Part shown: piece after piece, positions 1 through 8,625 of the stretch | How positions within the stretch are numbered: the stretch's first letter is position 1 | How the letters are laid out: every line of letters begins with the position of its first letter | DNA from: Candidatus Brachythrix odensensis | GTDB lineage: Bacteria > Chloroflexota > Anaerolineae > J036 > Brachytrichaceae | Assembly (NCBI GenBank): GCA_016714465.1 | Contig: JADKDT010000002.1 | Location: 434,001 to 498,000 of the forward strand | Reading direction: 5' to 3' | Length of the DNA: 64,000 nucleotides | Made by a program: the position numbers and the translations under genes | Notes under the pieces: generated by a model | Told to the model about the DNA's origin: nothing | The model's database searches: none | What the model saw: the letters and a program-made list of their open reading frames with translations, nothing else

Positions 1-614
1 ATGCCGTTGTTGATCGTGAGCATGGCCACGCCAAGAGTCTGGGCAGCCCCATCCATGCCGATCGTCATGGGCGGGGCTCGATACGACAGCAGGGCCCGCG
101 CCAGGGCCAGCCCATACACCGCCGGGCCGCGCAGGAACCGGGCATCCCGGCGCAGGTTCCGGGCCTGAATGCCCACCTGCGCGTCAAAGCCGATCCCCAG
201 CGTGTTGACCATGTAGCGGTCGCCGGCCCGGGCCGCGTCAATTCTCCGCGGCGGGGTCTCGAGAAAGAAGCGGGCCAGGGCGCCGATGTCCTCGGGCTGA
301 TTGAGCATCTTGACAAAGTCGCTGCCCGTGCCCGAGGGGAGAATCCCGACGGCCGGTTCCAGGCCGCGCCCAGGCTCGCTCAACAGCCCGTGAGCAACCT
401 CGTGCACCGTGCCGTCGCCGCCGGCCACGATGAGCCGCTCGCAGCCATGTTCGCGGGCAGCCTGGGCCAGCGCGCTTGCATGGCCAGGACGATTGGTCTG
501 GTGTGTCTCGGCGGCCACGCCGAGCGCGGTGAGGGCCTCGGCCAGCGCGCTCAGGCGGACCTGGGCGGCGCCGTGGCCGGCCGCGGGATTGGCGATGATG
601 GTGACGTTTGGCAT
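1..614 (-). CDS. Diacylglycerol kinase-family lipid kinase, 3' end cut by window edge
   Basis: The reverse strand from the ATG at 614 reads 204 codons to the window edge without a stop. The N-terminal catalytic fold of the DAGK/YegS/DgkB family is clear: NP-AAG near residues 9-13, the nucleotide-binding GGDGTVHEV at 65-73 and PSGTGSDF at 93-100. Members phosphorylate diacylglycerol or related lipids (or sphingoid bases) at the membrane with ATP. The C-terminal beta-sandwich lies outside the window, so substrate class cannot be judged. No operon partner is visible: the upstream neighbour is a cupin gene 54 bp away in the same direction. Confidence 0.9.
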   Translation of the reverse strand, partial: MPNVTIIANPAAGHGAAQVRLSALAEALTALGVAAETHQTNRPGHASALAQAAREHGCERLIVAGGDGTVHEVAHGLLSEPGRGLEPAVGILPSGTGSDFVKMLNQPEDIGALARFFLETPPRRIDAARAGDRYMVNTLGIGFDAQVGIQARNLRRDARFLRGPAVYGLALARALLSYRAPPMTIGMDGAAQTLGVAMLTINNG

Positions 615-668
615 GGGCAGGTTGTATCACTTCGCCGTCAGAACGGGGGTTCCGTTCGGGCGGCCGGA

Positions 669-1145
669 TTACTCGGGCGGATAGTGATCATGCTGAAGAC
701 CCAGTTCCTCGTAGGGCGCATGTCTCCGGGCGGCCAGGTCTTTTTCCAGCAGGAGTAACTGGGCCAGCCCGTCGTAGTAGCGCTCGATTCCTCCCGGCGA
801 CGCGAACATGAGGAAGCGGGTCGTGGAATCCGTGACGTTGGCGAAGGTGTGGGTGAGCCCGGGCCTGGCCAGGACAAACCCGCCTGAGCCGATGTCCATC
901 GACTGGTCGCCGGCGACGAAACGAAGAGTCCCCTCGACAACGTAGTAGGCCTCGGTCGCCCGGCGGTGGCAATGGGCGGGCGGGCCGTCGGTCCGCGGCG
1001 GAAGGGTGTACTCCAGAAGCGACCAGGCGCCGAAGGTGTCGTCGCTCATCGCCTTGAAGGCGACAACGACATCGCGCAGATCGAGGCGTTCGTCTTCCCC
1101 GAATGGGATGACGATGGCGCGGGGCGATGGCGTGGGATGCGTCAT
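669..1145 (-). CDS. Small cupin-domain protein
   Basis: A 158-residue single cupin. The metal-binding motif is complete: His58 and His60 in PAHCHRR, Glu65, and His99 in the second motif (RPGLTHTF). The tail is alpha-helical and ends in HDHYPPE. The reading frame stays open upstream to 1877, but that part lies antisense to the XRE regulator and has its codon pattern inverted, so the ATG at 1145 is chosen. Cupins of this size include dioxygenases, isomerases and sensors of small molecules; the exact reaction cannot be told. It diverges from the regulator at 1294, sharing a 148-bp intergenic region. Confidence 0.85.
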   Translation of the reverse strand: MTHPTPSPRAIVIPFGEDERLDLRDVVVAFKAMSDDTFGAWSLLEYTLPPRTDGPPAHCHRRATEAYYVVEGTLRFVAGDQSMDIGSGGFVLARPGLTHTFANVTDSTTRFLMFASPGGIERYYDGLAQLLLLEKDLAARRHAPYEELGLQHDHYPPE

Positions 1146-1293
1146 GAAGGGAGGGTAAAGGAGATGACTGCCGATCCTGCCGGCGTACGGATCAAAGCAC
1201 ATCAGATTGCTTTGCGATAGCGCCACGCTGGTACTCCGACCGGTACAACCGCTGCGACACCGGCCGCTTGTCGCCAGCCGCCGAACGGATAAA

Positions 1294-3861
1294 ATGAATT
1301 TGTTCATGGCAAACACGCTTGGCGCATGGCTGGTGGACAGGCGGAAGGCCCTCGACCTTACGCGCGAAGAACTGGCCCGGAAAGCGAGCGTCTCGGTCGC
1401 GATGCTGGCCAAGGTCGAGTCCGGGGCGCGGCGGCCCTCCAAGGAATTGGCCCGTGGCCTTGCCGCGGCCGTGGGGGTTCCGGACGCGCAACTCGACGCC
1501 TTCGTCGCCTTCGCCCGCGCCGACGAGCGGGCCTTTGACGCGCCCTCGGATCCGAACCTGTCCGCCGCCCATGTTCCACGCTTCGCCCTGCCGCCCGAGA
1601 CCGCCCAGCCGGGCAATCTGCAAGCGTCCCTGCTGCCCTTCTTTGGCCGCGAAGCGGACCTCGCCCGCCTGGATGAGCGCATTCTGCGTGACGACGCGCG
1701 TCTTGTCACCCTTGTCGGACCGCCTGGGATTGGCAAGACCAGCCTGGCCGTTGACTTCGCGCGCCGGCACGCGCGTGAATTCACCGATGGGGTGTTCTTC
1801 GTCAACCTCGCGCCCGTGTCGCAACCCGAGCGCGTGCCAAACCAGATCCTGCAATCGCTTGGCATCTCCACCGACACAAGCCAACCTGTGCTTCAGTCCC
1901 TGAAGTTCGCCCTTCGAGATCACCATACGTTGCTGATCCTGGACAACTTCGAGCAGGTCCTGGACGCCGCGACTGCCATCGCGGACATGCTTGCGGACTG
2001 CCCGTATGTCAAGGTCCTCGTCACGAGCCAGGCCGTTCTCGGGCTCCGCGGCGAACGCCAGATCAATGTCGGCCCGCTCGGAAGTGAAGATGCGCTGATG
2101 CTATTTGTGGAGCGCGCCCAGGCAAGCGACGCCACGTTTACGCTATCGGAGCAAAACCGCCCCGCAATCGCGTCCATCTGTCACACGCTGGACAATCTTC
2201 CCCTGGGCATTGAACTCGCAGCGTCGTGGGTGGGCATACTGGGTTGTGATGAGATCGCGCGCGAGATCGGCCGCGATCTCGACTTTGTCGCGACAAATAT
2301 GCGCGACCTGCCCGAACGGCATCGCAGCTTGCGCGCCGCATTTGAACATTCGTGGCGCCTGTTGTCTTCCGAAGAACAGCACACCCTGGTCCAACTCTCG
2401 ATCTTCCACGGCGGTTTCACTCGCGAGGCTGCCCACGCCATTGCGGACGCGCCCATTGAGGTGCTGGCCCGGCTGGTGGCCAAGGCGCTGGTCCGGCGTG
2501 CCGGCGCCCATCATTTCGATCTGCACGAGTTCATACGCTTTTATGCAGCCAGCAAACGTTCGGACGACGCCGAGGCCGCCAACGCCCTCGCCCGATCGCA
2601 CAGCCGTTACTACCTTTCCTGGCTCGCAAGCCTGGAACACGGAATCAAACGGAAGGGCCACGCTAGTGTGGTCGCGATGATCAACGCCGAAAAGGAAAAC
2701 CTTCGCGCGGCGTGGACAAACGCGGCGTATGCCCGAGACATGGTCCCGATGGCCTGCGCAACGCCCGCCCTGTACTACTGGCTGGAGACGGTCTACGAAG
2801 TGCGGGAGGGAGCCCGGATGTTTGGCGAGGCGATGGCGGTCCTGGGGGACCATGGCTGGACGGCAGACGCGCCACACGCGCTGCGAGTCGCCGCGGCGAC
2901 GCTGCTCGGCGCTCACGGCTACTACGCCGACCGGATTGGCGACGCTCACATCGGCGGGCCGGCCACGGAGCGCAGTGTCGCGGCGCTTCGAACGCTTGAG
3001 GCCCCGCGTGCGCTCGCCGATGCGCTGCTTTTCCGAGTCTCGGTGCTATACACCCAGGGGAATAGCGATGAAGCGTGCAACCTTGCGGTGGAGGCGCAGC
3101 GTCTCTACGAGAGTCTTGAGGACGTCCGGAGTCAGGGTTTCGCCGCCTCGTGGGCGGGCAGTGTGTTGATGTATGGGCGGCGCCTCGAAGCCGCTCACGA
3201 GCGCTTGGCAGAAGCGATCTCTCTTCTTGAGGCGGCAGGCTCGGACGAGTTCGCGTTGTGGCGAACACAGTCGTTGAGGGCCAGTGTGGCGTTTGAACTC
3301 GACCGCCAGGATGAGGCCCGCAGCTTCGCCGAGGGTGTGATTTCCAGCGCCGGCCAGATTGCCGACCGCTACTCGGCAGCAGTTGCCTATCGAATTCTGG
3401 CCGAATCGTTCAGCCGACAGGGCGACACCAAGAAAGCGATGGGCTACATTCGGGAGAGCATATTGCGCATCGAGGAGATAGGACTGTCGTTCGCCCTTGC
3501 GCAGGCCTGGAGTTGGCTGGGCGAACACGCCCTGCGTATTCCTGATCCGGCTGAGGCCAAATTGGCGTTTCGGAAGAGTCTGGATGTCGCACTCGGCTGC
3601 AGATCCTCGCCCGGCGTGGGCCGCGCATTGCTCGGCCTGAGCGCAATGTGGCGCAACCAGGGCAACGCCACTCAGGCGCTGGCGGCCGCAGTATTCGTCG
3701 AGCGCAAGGATACATTTCCTGAGCCCATGCGAGAGCAGGCGCACAGCCTGTCGGCGGCGCTTAGCGCCACCCTGGAGCCAGATCAGATGCGGCAGGCCGA
3801 GGCCCGCGCAGCCCAGTTGGATGTTGGCCCGTCGCTCCTGCAATTCGCCCGCGAAGGATGA
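1294..3861 (+). CDS. XRE-family HTH / NB-ARC ATPase / TPR transcriptional regulator
   Basis: An 855-residue STAND-type regulator. Order of domains: an XRE helix-turn-helix at about residues 8-61 (LTREELARKASVSVAMLAKV region), a linker, an FFGRE-led NB-ARC ATPase with Walker A GPPGIGKTSL at about 142-151 and Walker B LLILDN at about 213-218, a winged-helix part, and a C-terminal half of TPR-like helices from about residue 480. Such proteins switch on ATP binding after the TPR repeats sense a ligand or partner. ATG 1294 is preferred; ATG 1306 is possible and the frame stays open to 1207. It is transcribed away from the cupin gene, which may be a target. No ligand can be inferred. Confidence 0.88.
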   Translation: MNLFMANTLGAWLVDRRKALDLTREELARKASVSVAMLAKVESGARRPSKELARGLAAAVGVPDAQLDAFVAFARADERAFDAPSDPNLSAAHVPRFALPPETAQPGNLQASLLPFFGREADLARLDERILRDDARLVTLVGPPGIGKTSLAVDFARRHAREFTDGVFFVNLAPVSQPERVPNQILQSLGISTDTSQPVLQSLKFALRDHHTLLILDNFEQVLDAATAIADMLADCPYVKVLVTSQAVLGLRGERQINVGPLGSEDALMLFVERAQASDATFTLSEQNRPAIASICHTLDNLPLGIELAASWVGILGCDEIAREIGRDLDFVATNMRDLPERHRSLRAAFEHSWRLLSSEEQHTLVQLSIFHGGFTREAAHAIADAPIEVLARLVAKALVRRAGAHHFDLHEFIRFYAASKRSDDAEAANALARSHSRYYLSWLASLEHGIKRKGHASVVAMINAEKENLRAAWTNAAYARDMVPMACATPALYYWLETVYEVREGARMFGEAMAVLGDHGWTADAPHALRVAAATLLGAHGYYADRIGDAHIGGPATERSVAALRTLEAPRALADALLFRVSVLYTQGNSDEACNLAVEAQRLYESLEDVRSQGFAASWAGSVLMYGRRLEAAHERLAEAISLLEAAGSDEFALWRTQSLRASVAFELDRQDEARSFAEGVISSAGQIADRYSAAVAYRILAESFSRQGDTKKAMGYIRESILRIEEIGLSFALAQAWSWLGEHALRIPDPAEAKLAFRKSLDVALGCRSSPGVGRALLGLSAMWRNQGNATQALAAAVFVERKDTFPEPMREQAHSLSAALSATLEPDQMRQAEARAAQLDVGPSLLQFAREG

Positions 3862-3883
3862 CGGCGTCCGACCCGGAGGACTA

Positions 3884-3928
3884 GCGCGATCAGCCTCCCC
3901 TTGCGAAGCAAAAGGAGGCTGATCGCGC
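3884..3928. terminator. Hairpin between convergent genes
   Basis: Arms at 3884-3898 and 3914-3928 (15 bp, GCGCGATCAGCCTCC and its complement), a two-base internal mismatch, then TTGC/GCAA closing a GAA loop at 3905-3907. It lies between the stop of the XRE regulator (3861) and the 3' end of the convergent GH4 remnant (3949), so it probably ends transcription from both sides. There is no strong T-run. Confidence 0.6.
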
Positions 3929-3948
3929 ACAGGAAATTCTGGTGGCGC

Positions 3949-5060
3949 CTAACGAAAAGTTGGCATCAGCCCCGTCGCGGCGTGCGCGTCAAGGAGCTCG
4001 TCAACCAGGGCCACAATCTGATCCAGGCTGAGCTCGGCCGCCGTGTGCGGATCCAGAAATGCGGCGTGATAGACATGCTCGCGCTTGCCGGTCAGGGCGG
4101 CCTCAACGGTCAGGCTCTGCACGTTGATGTTGGTCTGCATCAGGGCCGCAAGCTGGGGCGGCAACGCCCCGGTCCGGGTGGGTTGCAGCCCGTTCTTGTC
4201 CACCAGAACCGGCACCTCAACACAGCAGCCCTGCGGCAAATTGTCGATGAGCCCTGTGTTCGGCACGTTGCCGTAGATCACCCGCGGTTGGCCGGTCGTC
4301 ATGGCGTGGATGATGCCGCTGCCGTACTCATGGCTGCGCGTGTGACTCAGCCCTTCGCCGCGCTCGAACGTGGCCTTCATCGCCTGCCACCCGGCGATCT
4401 GCGTCTCGCAGCGGCGCAGATATTCGTCGAGCGGGATGTTCAACGCCTCAATCATGTCAGGCCGATCGCGCTTGATAAACCAGGGCGCGTACTCCGCAAA
4501 GTGCTCGCTGCTCTCCGTGACGAAGTACCCAAAGCGCCGTAGAACCTCATAGCGCACCCGATTCCAATGGGGTTGCTTCCCGTCCTCGAGGACCTTGCGA
4601 ATTCGCGGATACAGGTCCACGCCATCCCGCTCGAAGCGCAGATAGAAGGCCATGTGGTTGATGCCCGCCGAGATGAAGTTGATCTTCTCAAGGGGGACGC
4701 CGATGTCCTTTGCAAGCTGCCCTGCCGTGCCCTGCACGCTATGGCACAGCCCAACCGTCTTGATCGGCGAGGCCCGCGAGATCGCCCAGCACCATCGCCA
4801 TCGGATTCACATACTGCAGAAAGGTCACGCCCGGGCAAACCTCGGCCATATCCGCCGCAATGTCGGGCGGTGATCACCGGCTTGGCGTTAAGCGCGAGGG
4901 CGAGTTGGCGCGCCATCAGTTCGCTTGTGCGCAACCGATCGGCGTCGATGTCGAAGAGGGCAATCTCGGTATTCGAGAGCTCGGGATAGCTCAGAATGTC
5001 GCCAATGAGGTTCTTGGCAAAGACCGTGCTCCCGGCCCCAATCAGAGTGGTTTTTGGCAT
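3949..5060 (-). pseudogene. GH4-family glycosidase (alpha-galactosidase/MelA-like) remnant with internal deletion and frameshifts
   Basis: The N-terminus, from ATG 5060, is a typical GH4 Rossmann start (MPKTTLIGAGSTVFAKN). The C-terminal two thirds (3949-4737) are intact GH4 sequence including INFISAGINHMAFYL, SHEYGSGIIHAM and the NLPQGCCVEVPVLVD region. Between them the frame changes twice. Near 4865-4872 residues following KPVITA jump straight to DIAADMAEVCPG, so about 60-65 residues normally present (the NAD-contact and catalytic stretch) are missing. Near 4762-4770 a second shift separates YVNPMAMVLGDLAGLAD from KTVGLCHSVQGTAG. GH4 enzymes hydrolyse glycosides using NAD and Mn. With the deletion this copy should be inactive. 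Total length is 1112 nt against roughly 1350 for the family. Confidence 0.85.
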
Positions 5061-5122
5061 GTGCTCAAGTATCGCCCAACCGAGCGACGTTGTTTCGGAG
5101 GCGATATCCCGGTCCCGCGCAT

Positions 5123-5159
5123 CCGCCAATTGGCGCATTCGGACTTGGCCAGCAGGTCG
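5123..5159. promoter_or_regulatory. Tandem TRGCCANNTGGCYA-type boxes upstream of the phosphoribosyltransferase
   Basis: Box 1 at 5123-5136 (CCGCCAATTGGCGC, perfect GCCAATTGGC core) and box 2 at 5146-5159 (TGGCCAGCAGGTCG, 11 of 14 to consensus) start exactly 23 bp apart. They lie 80-117 bp before ATG 5240. The same arrangement recurs before six other genes in 5-20 kb. The regulator is not known; a NarL/DevR-type protein is inferred. Confidence 0.5.
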
Positions 5160-5239
5160 ATTGCCGGATCGCGCGGACATGCCGAAAAGGTGTAAGCTGA
5201 TCGAAACGAGCGAGCGCGCAGTGCGCCCAAGAGCTGCAG

Positions 5240-5953
5240 ATGGACAGTTCCGTTTCTGTGATCCGGCGCTTTGAGGACCGACGCGCGGCCGGCGAGGCCG
5301 TGGCGACTTTGTTGCTGGAGTACTCTGGCCGCCCGGACGTCACCGTGCTCGGCCTGCCTCGCGGCGGGATTGTCGTCGCAGCGGCTGTGGCGCGCCGGTT
5401 GGCGGCGCCGTTGGACGCCCTGGTGGTCCGCAAACTGGGCCACCCCCACCAGCCCGAACTCGCCATCGGCGCTATCGCGACAGGCGGCATCCTCGAGATG
5501 AACACTGGCGCGGACCTTGGCAGGGTGTCGGCCGCAGACCGCGCCCAAGTCATCGCGCGCGAACAGGTCGAACTCGAACGGCGAGAACAGGTTTATCGCA
5601 GGGGACGACCGGCCCTGGATCTGTCAGGTTGTGTCGCCATCCTCGTTGACGATGGGCTGGCGACCGGGGCGACGATGCGGGCAGCAATTCTCGCGGCCTG
5701 GCAATTTGGCGCGCGAGAGGTTGTGGTGGGCGTCCCCGTCGGGCATACGGCCGGCCTCGACGCCCTCACCCGGCCGCCATACCGGGCCCGGGTGGTGTCC
5801 GCCCTCCGCGTTGCGGCGTTGCAGTCGATCAGTCAGCATTACGCCGCTTTCGGACAGGTCAGCGACGATGAGGTCGGCACCCTAATGGCGGCCACGCGCT
5901 GGCCGGGCGAAGGCCGGACCACACGGGAGAAACTTGACCACAACCCACCGTGA
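5240..5953 (+). CDS. Phosphoribosyltransferase-domain protein
   Basis: A 237-residue type I PRTase-fold protein. The PRPP-binding loop is VDDGLATGATM at residues 136-146; an upstream GLPRGGIVVA (38-47) and RKLGHPHQPELAIGA (64-78) are typical of the stand-alone PRTase family found beside dienelactone hydrolases and in stress regulons. The substrate is unknown; members of this family are not assigned to a salvage pathway with certainty. PRTase-domain proteins also occur in the mycobacterial DosR regulon (established), which fits the operator-like boxes 80-117 bp upstream. The next gene starts inside its 3' end (20 nt overlap), so the two are probably one operon. Confidence 0.85.
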   Translation: MDSSVSVIRRFEDRRAAGEAVATLLLEYSGRPDVTVLGLPRGGIVVAAAVARRLAAPLDALVVRKLGHPHQPELAIGAIATGGILEMNTGADLGRVSAADRAQVIAREQVELERREQVYRRGRPALDLSGCVAILVDDGLATGATMRAAILAAWQFGAREVVVGVPVGHTAGLDALTRPPYRARVVSALRVAALQSISQHYAAFGQVSDDEVGTLMAATRWPGEGRTTREKLDHNPP

Positions 5954-6227
5954 GAGCCTCCGCAGCCGCGCCATTGGGCGCGAGTCCATTGGCGCACGGG
6001 CGACCGGCGCAACTGCGTTGGGCGCGCTATCCGTCGGATCGGGCGTGCTCGCCGCCCTGGCGGTGGGTGCCGGCGCGGTCGGCGCGCTGGCCATCGGCCG
6101 ATTGGCCATAGGCGTGCTCGTCGCCCGCAGGGTCCGCATCCACACTCTGGAGATCGACACGTTGCGGGTGCGGCGATTGGAAATCATCGACCCGGTGACC
6201 AATCCACCAACGATCAACGGCGAGTGA
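5934..6227 (+). CDS. Small protein with alternating Ala-Ile-Gly / beta-type repeats
   Basis: A 97-residue protein starting inside the PRTase gene. Its core is a run of short near-repeats (IGARATGATALGALSVG, VGALAIGRLAIGVLVARR) followed by RVRIHTLEIDTLRVRRLEI, in which every second to fifth residue is hydrophobic. The pattern resembles small membrane-associated or beta-helix proteins of unknown function. No catalytic residues are visible. Overlap with the PRTase indicates co-expression. Confidence 0.65.
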   Translation: MTTTHRESLRSRAIGRESIGARATGATALGALSVGSGVLAALAVGAGAVGALAIGRLAIGVLVARRVRIHTLEIDTLRVRRLEIIDPVTNPPTINGE

Positions 6228-6248
6228 CCGCAGGGCGGGCCCGCTGCC

Positions 6249-6285
6249 TCGCCAAGTGGCCAGTATCCACCTGGCCAGTCGGCTC
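6249..6285. promoter_or_regulatory. Tandem TRGCCANNTGGCYA-type boxes upstream of small membrane protein
   Basis: TCGCCAAGTGGCCA at 6249-6262 and TGGCCAGTCGGCTC at 6272-6285, starts 23 bp apart, 86-122 bp before ATG 6371. Same motif and spacing as at 5123, 12379 and 17758. Confidence 0.6.
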
Positions 6286-6370
6286 ATTTTCTCCCCGCCA
6301 ACCGGCGGGCGCATCGCCGCCGGCGACACGTTACAGTAATCTCGTTCGACTGACCGGGAGACTTTAAGTA

Positions 6371-6610
6371 ATGGAACAATTCCTAAGTTTGCTGGCCTCA
6401 ACGAAGGGCCGTATTGCGCGGATAGTTGTCGGGTCACTTTTGGTGATTCTTGGCCTCTTCGTCGTAAATGGCAGTTCGATTGTTCAAGTCCTGCTTGTCG
6501 TCGTTGGCTTGGTGCCGCTTTTGGCCGGCGCCTTCGATGTGTGCCTCTTTGCCGCGCTTAACAAGTTGCCTTTTAAGGGCGCTGACCTGCGCAAAGCGCT
6601 CACCAAGTAA
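6371..6610 (+). CDS. Small inner-membrane protein, DUF2892-like
   Basis: A 79-residue protein with two hydrophobic helices (about residues 16-34 and 38-58) around a short NGSSIV turn, ending in a basic tail (LRKALTK). Size and layout match the YgaP-like DUF2892 family, which is often found near rhodanese and stress genes; its role is not established. It is monocistronic: tandem boxes upstream and an intrinsic terminator at 6636-6667 directly downstream. Confidence 0.7.
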   Translation: MEQFLSLLASTKGRIARIVVGSLLVILGLFVVNGSSIVQVLLVVVGLVPLLAGAFDVCLFAALNKLPFKGADLRKALTK

Positions 6611-6635
6611 TGCAGCGCGCCTGACCCGGCGCTGC

Positions 6636-6672
6636 ACGCAGACCACCTGTCCCCCGGTGGTCTGCGTTTATT
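6636..6672 (+). terminator. Intrinsic terminator
   Basis: A 12-bp stem (ACGCAGACCACC at 6636-6647 with its complement at 6656-6667) and an 8-nt loop are followed by TTATTTTT. This is a classic rho-independent terminator for the small membrane protein gene. Confidence 0.85.
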
Positions 6673-6704
6673 TTTCCACCCAGCGCGCATGGCGCGCTGC
6701 GCAA

Positions 6705-6718
6705 CAGCCAACAGGCCA
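6705..6718. promoter_or_regulatory. Single TRGCCANNTGGCYA-like box
   Basis: CAGCCAACAGGCCA matches the island consensus at 12 of 14 positions. A poor second copy (9 of 14) begins at 6728, 23 bp on. It lies 175 bp before the SRPBCC start at 6893, which is further than in the other cases, so its role is uncertain. Confidence 0.35.
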
Positions 6719-6892
6719 GCCCGTGCTTACCCGTCTGACTGATGCGCGGGACACGCACACGGATTAGGATACACATGCGCGCAGGTGCCGCGGCGACGGA
6801 AGGGCAACTTGTCCGACCAGATGTCGCTGGCGCGTCGGCGGAATTCGTGCATTGGAACAACCCTTTGGGCCGGCAGCGCGCAGGAGCATTCG

Positions 6893-7732
6893 ATGAGCGC
6901 AAAGAACACGATTCGGACGATTGGAGGCGTGGCGGGCGCGTTGGCCGGGATTGGCGCTGCAGCGACCGCCTATGCGTTGGCGGCGCGGCCGCGAATGTTG
7001 CGCTGGGGAGCCAGGCCCGAGGAAGTAGAGCGCGTCTTTACTGGCGATGAGTTTGTGCTAAATCCGCAGATCAAGGCCACCCATGCCGTCACTGTGCACG
7101 CTCCGGTGGATAAGGTCTTCCCGTGGCTCGTCCAGATGGGCCAGGGTCGAGGTGGCTTTTACAGTGTCGAAGCCATTGAGAACGGGATCTTCGAGCTCGA
7201 CATTCACAACGCCGATCGGATACTGCCAGAGTATCAAGAACTGCGTGTGGGCGATCGCGTCTCCCTCGGACGTGGTGTTTTCGCCCGAGTTGCCGTAATC
7301 GAGCCGCTCAAGCACCTCATCCTGCGCGCCACAGCCCACGGCGACGAGCACGAGGAAGGCGCGCTGCCGTTGAAAAAGGGCGAGACCCTGAATATGACCT
7401 GGGCGTTCTTCACTGAAACGATGGACGATGGCGACACCCGATTGATCGAGCGCTTCCGAGTCGAGTTCACCCCCACCCTCGCCAACAGCGTCATGTTCTA
7501 CGGGTTCATCGAGCCCGGCGCGTTCTTCATGGAGCGCAGCATGTTGCTGGGGATCAAGGCACGGGCCGAGGGCGTATTTGGCAAGAAGTTAGTCGAAGCG
7601 CCGGTCTTTATGGATCACTTCCCCAGGACGTTGCGCGACAAGTTCGAGACGGTATGGCAGCGCGCCAACAACCTGGTGCCGGCGGGCACGCCCATTGCGC
7701 CGGTAACTGAATTGGATGAGGTTGTCCCTTAA
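6893..7732 (+). CDS. SRPBCC-family (polyketide cyclase/START-like) protein with N-terminal membrane segment
   Basis: A 279-residue protein. ATG 6893 is chosen because AGGAGC lies just before it at 6881-6886; the frame is open upstream. Residues about 8-28 form a small hydrophobic segment (GGVAGALAGIGAAATAYAL). From about residue 50 comes a SRPBCC helix-grip fold with the typical start ATHAVTVHAPVDKVFPWLVQ, then GGFYSVEAIEN and a long C-terminal helix region. These proteins bind hydrophobic ligands in a cavity; ligand unknown. The next gene, a BON protein, follows after 110 bp in the same direction, both pointing to an envelope role. Confidence 0.75.
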   Translation: MSAKNTIRTIGGVAGALAGIGAAATAYALAARPRMLRWGARPEEVERVFTGDEFVLNPQIKATHAVTVHAPVDKVFPWLVQMGQGRGGFYSVEAIENGIFELDIHNADRILPEYQELRVGDRVSLGRGVFARVAVIEPLKHLILRATAHGDEHEEGALPLKKGETLNMTWAFFTETMDDGDTRLIERFRVEFTPTLANSVMFYGFIEPGAFFMERSMLLGIKARAEGVFGKKLVEAPVFMDHFPRTLRDKFETVWQRANNLVPAGTPIAPVTELDEVVP

Positions 7733-7842
7733 CGCGGTGCGACCTCGATCCCGTTGCGCCCGCAGATGCCCGTATGGGTGTCAGAATCGCGCTACTACAG
7801 GTGCCGGATGGCGCGTTAAGGTCATCCGGCGGGAGGCCAATC

Positions 7843-8514
7843 ATGCGTTCGAAGTCCGATGCAACCCTTCATGGTGATGTGCTGGCGGCGCTGCAGTTTG
7901 AGCCCAGCCTGAACGAAACGCGGATCGCCATCAATGTGCGCAAGGGCGTTGTCACCTTGCTTGGCAAGGTGGACAGCTACGCCGATAAGGCAACCGCAGA
8001 GCGCGTTGTGCGGCGCGTCGACGGCGTGCGCGGGATCGCCAACGATCTCGAGGTCGAGGTGCCCGAGCATCACGTCCGCACGGACACCGACGTTGCCCAG
8101 TCCGCTCTCGACGCATTGCGCTGGGATGTCACTGTGCCTGCCCAGGCGCTGCAGGTGAAAGTGGAAAAGGGCTGGCTCACCCTCAGCGGCGAAGTCGAGT
8201 GGCACTTCCAGAAACGCCACGCCGAAGATGCAGTCCGCCGGCTGCGCGGCTTGCGCGGCGTGATCAACCTCATCACCGTCAAGGCCCGCTTGACCGCCGT
8301 TGACATCAAGCGCAAGATCGAAGGCGCGTTCGAACGGAACGCCCGGATTCACGCGGGCGGCATCCGGGTTGAGGTTGACGGCAGCCGGGTGACGCTGACC
8401 GGAATGGCCGCCACGCTCGGCGAGATGCGCGAGGCCGAAGCTGCCGCCTGGGCGGCCGCCGGCGTAACCGAGGTCGTCAACACAATTCAGGTGTCGGAGG
8501 CGCAGCCCGCCTAG
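7843..8514 (+). CDS. Triple BON-domain protein
   Basis: A 223-residue protein made of three BON domains, at about residues 8-75, 80-150 and 152-218, each with the repeated pattern of a short helix, then V-x-V-x-G-x-V-T-L-x-G (for example INVRKGVVTLLGKV, VKVEKGWLTLSGEV, VEVDGSRVTLTGMA). GGGAGG at 7830-7835 supports ATG 7843. BON domains bind membranes or phospholipids and occur in osmotic-shock proteins such as OsmY. No signal peptide is visible, so it may stay cytoplasmic. Likely part of the same stress unit as the SRPBCC gene. Confidence 0.85.
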   Translation: MRSKSDATLHGDVLAALQFEPSLNETRIAINVRKGVVTLLGKVDSYADKATAERVVRRVDGVRGIANDLEVEVPEHHVRTDTDVAQSALDALRWDVTVPAQALQVKVEKGWLTLSGEVEWHFQKRHAEDAVRRLRGLRGVINLITVKARLTAVDIKRKIEGAFERNARIHAGGIRVEVDGSRVTLTGMAATLGEMREAEAAAWAAAGVTEVVNTIQVSEAQPA

Positions 8515-8625
8515 TCGACGCTCGGTTCTCTCCTGTTCGTGGGCCCGCGGGTGGCGCTCTGGCCTGAAACCTGGCGCCTTTGGGCCGGGTTGCCACCCGC
8601 GCTGCCGTAGAATCACCAAACCCGC

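Noticed and set aside
669..1877. 402-residue reading frame on the minus strand
   Set aside because: Only the last 158 residues are a cupin; the rest is Arg/Ser-rich and antisense to the HTH-NB-ARC gene, so it is a shadow extension.
7733..7842. Possible box upstream of the BON gene
   Set aside because: No TRGCCANNTGGCYA match; the gene is probably co-transcribed with the SRPBCC gene.
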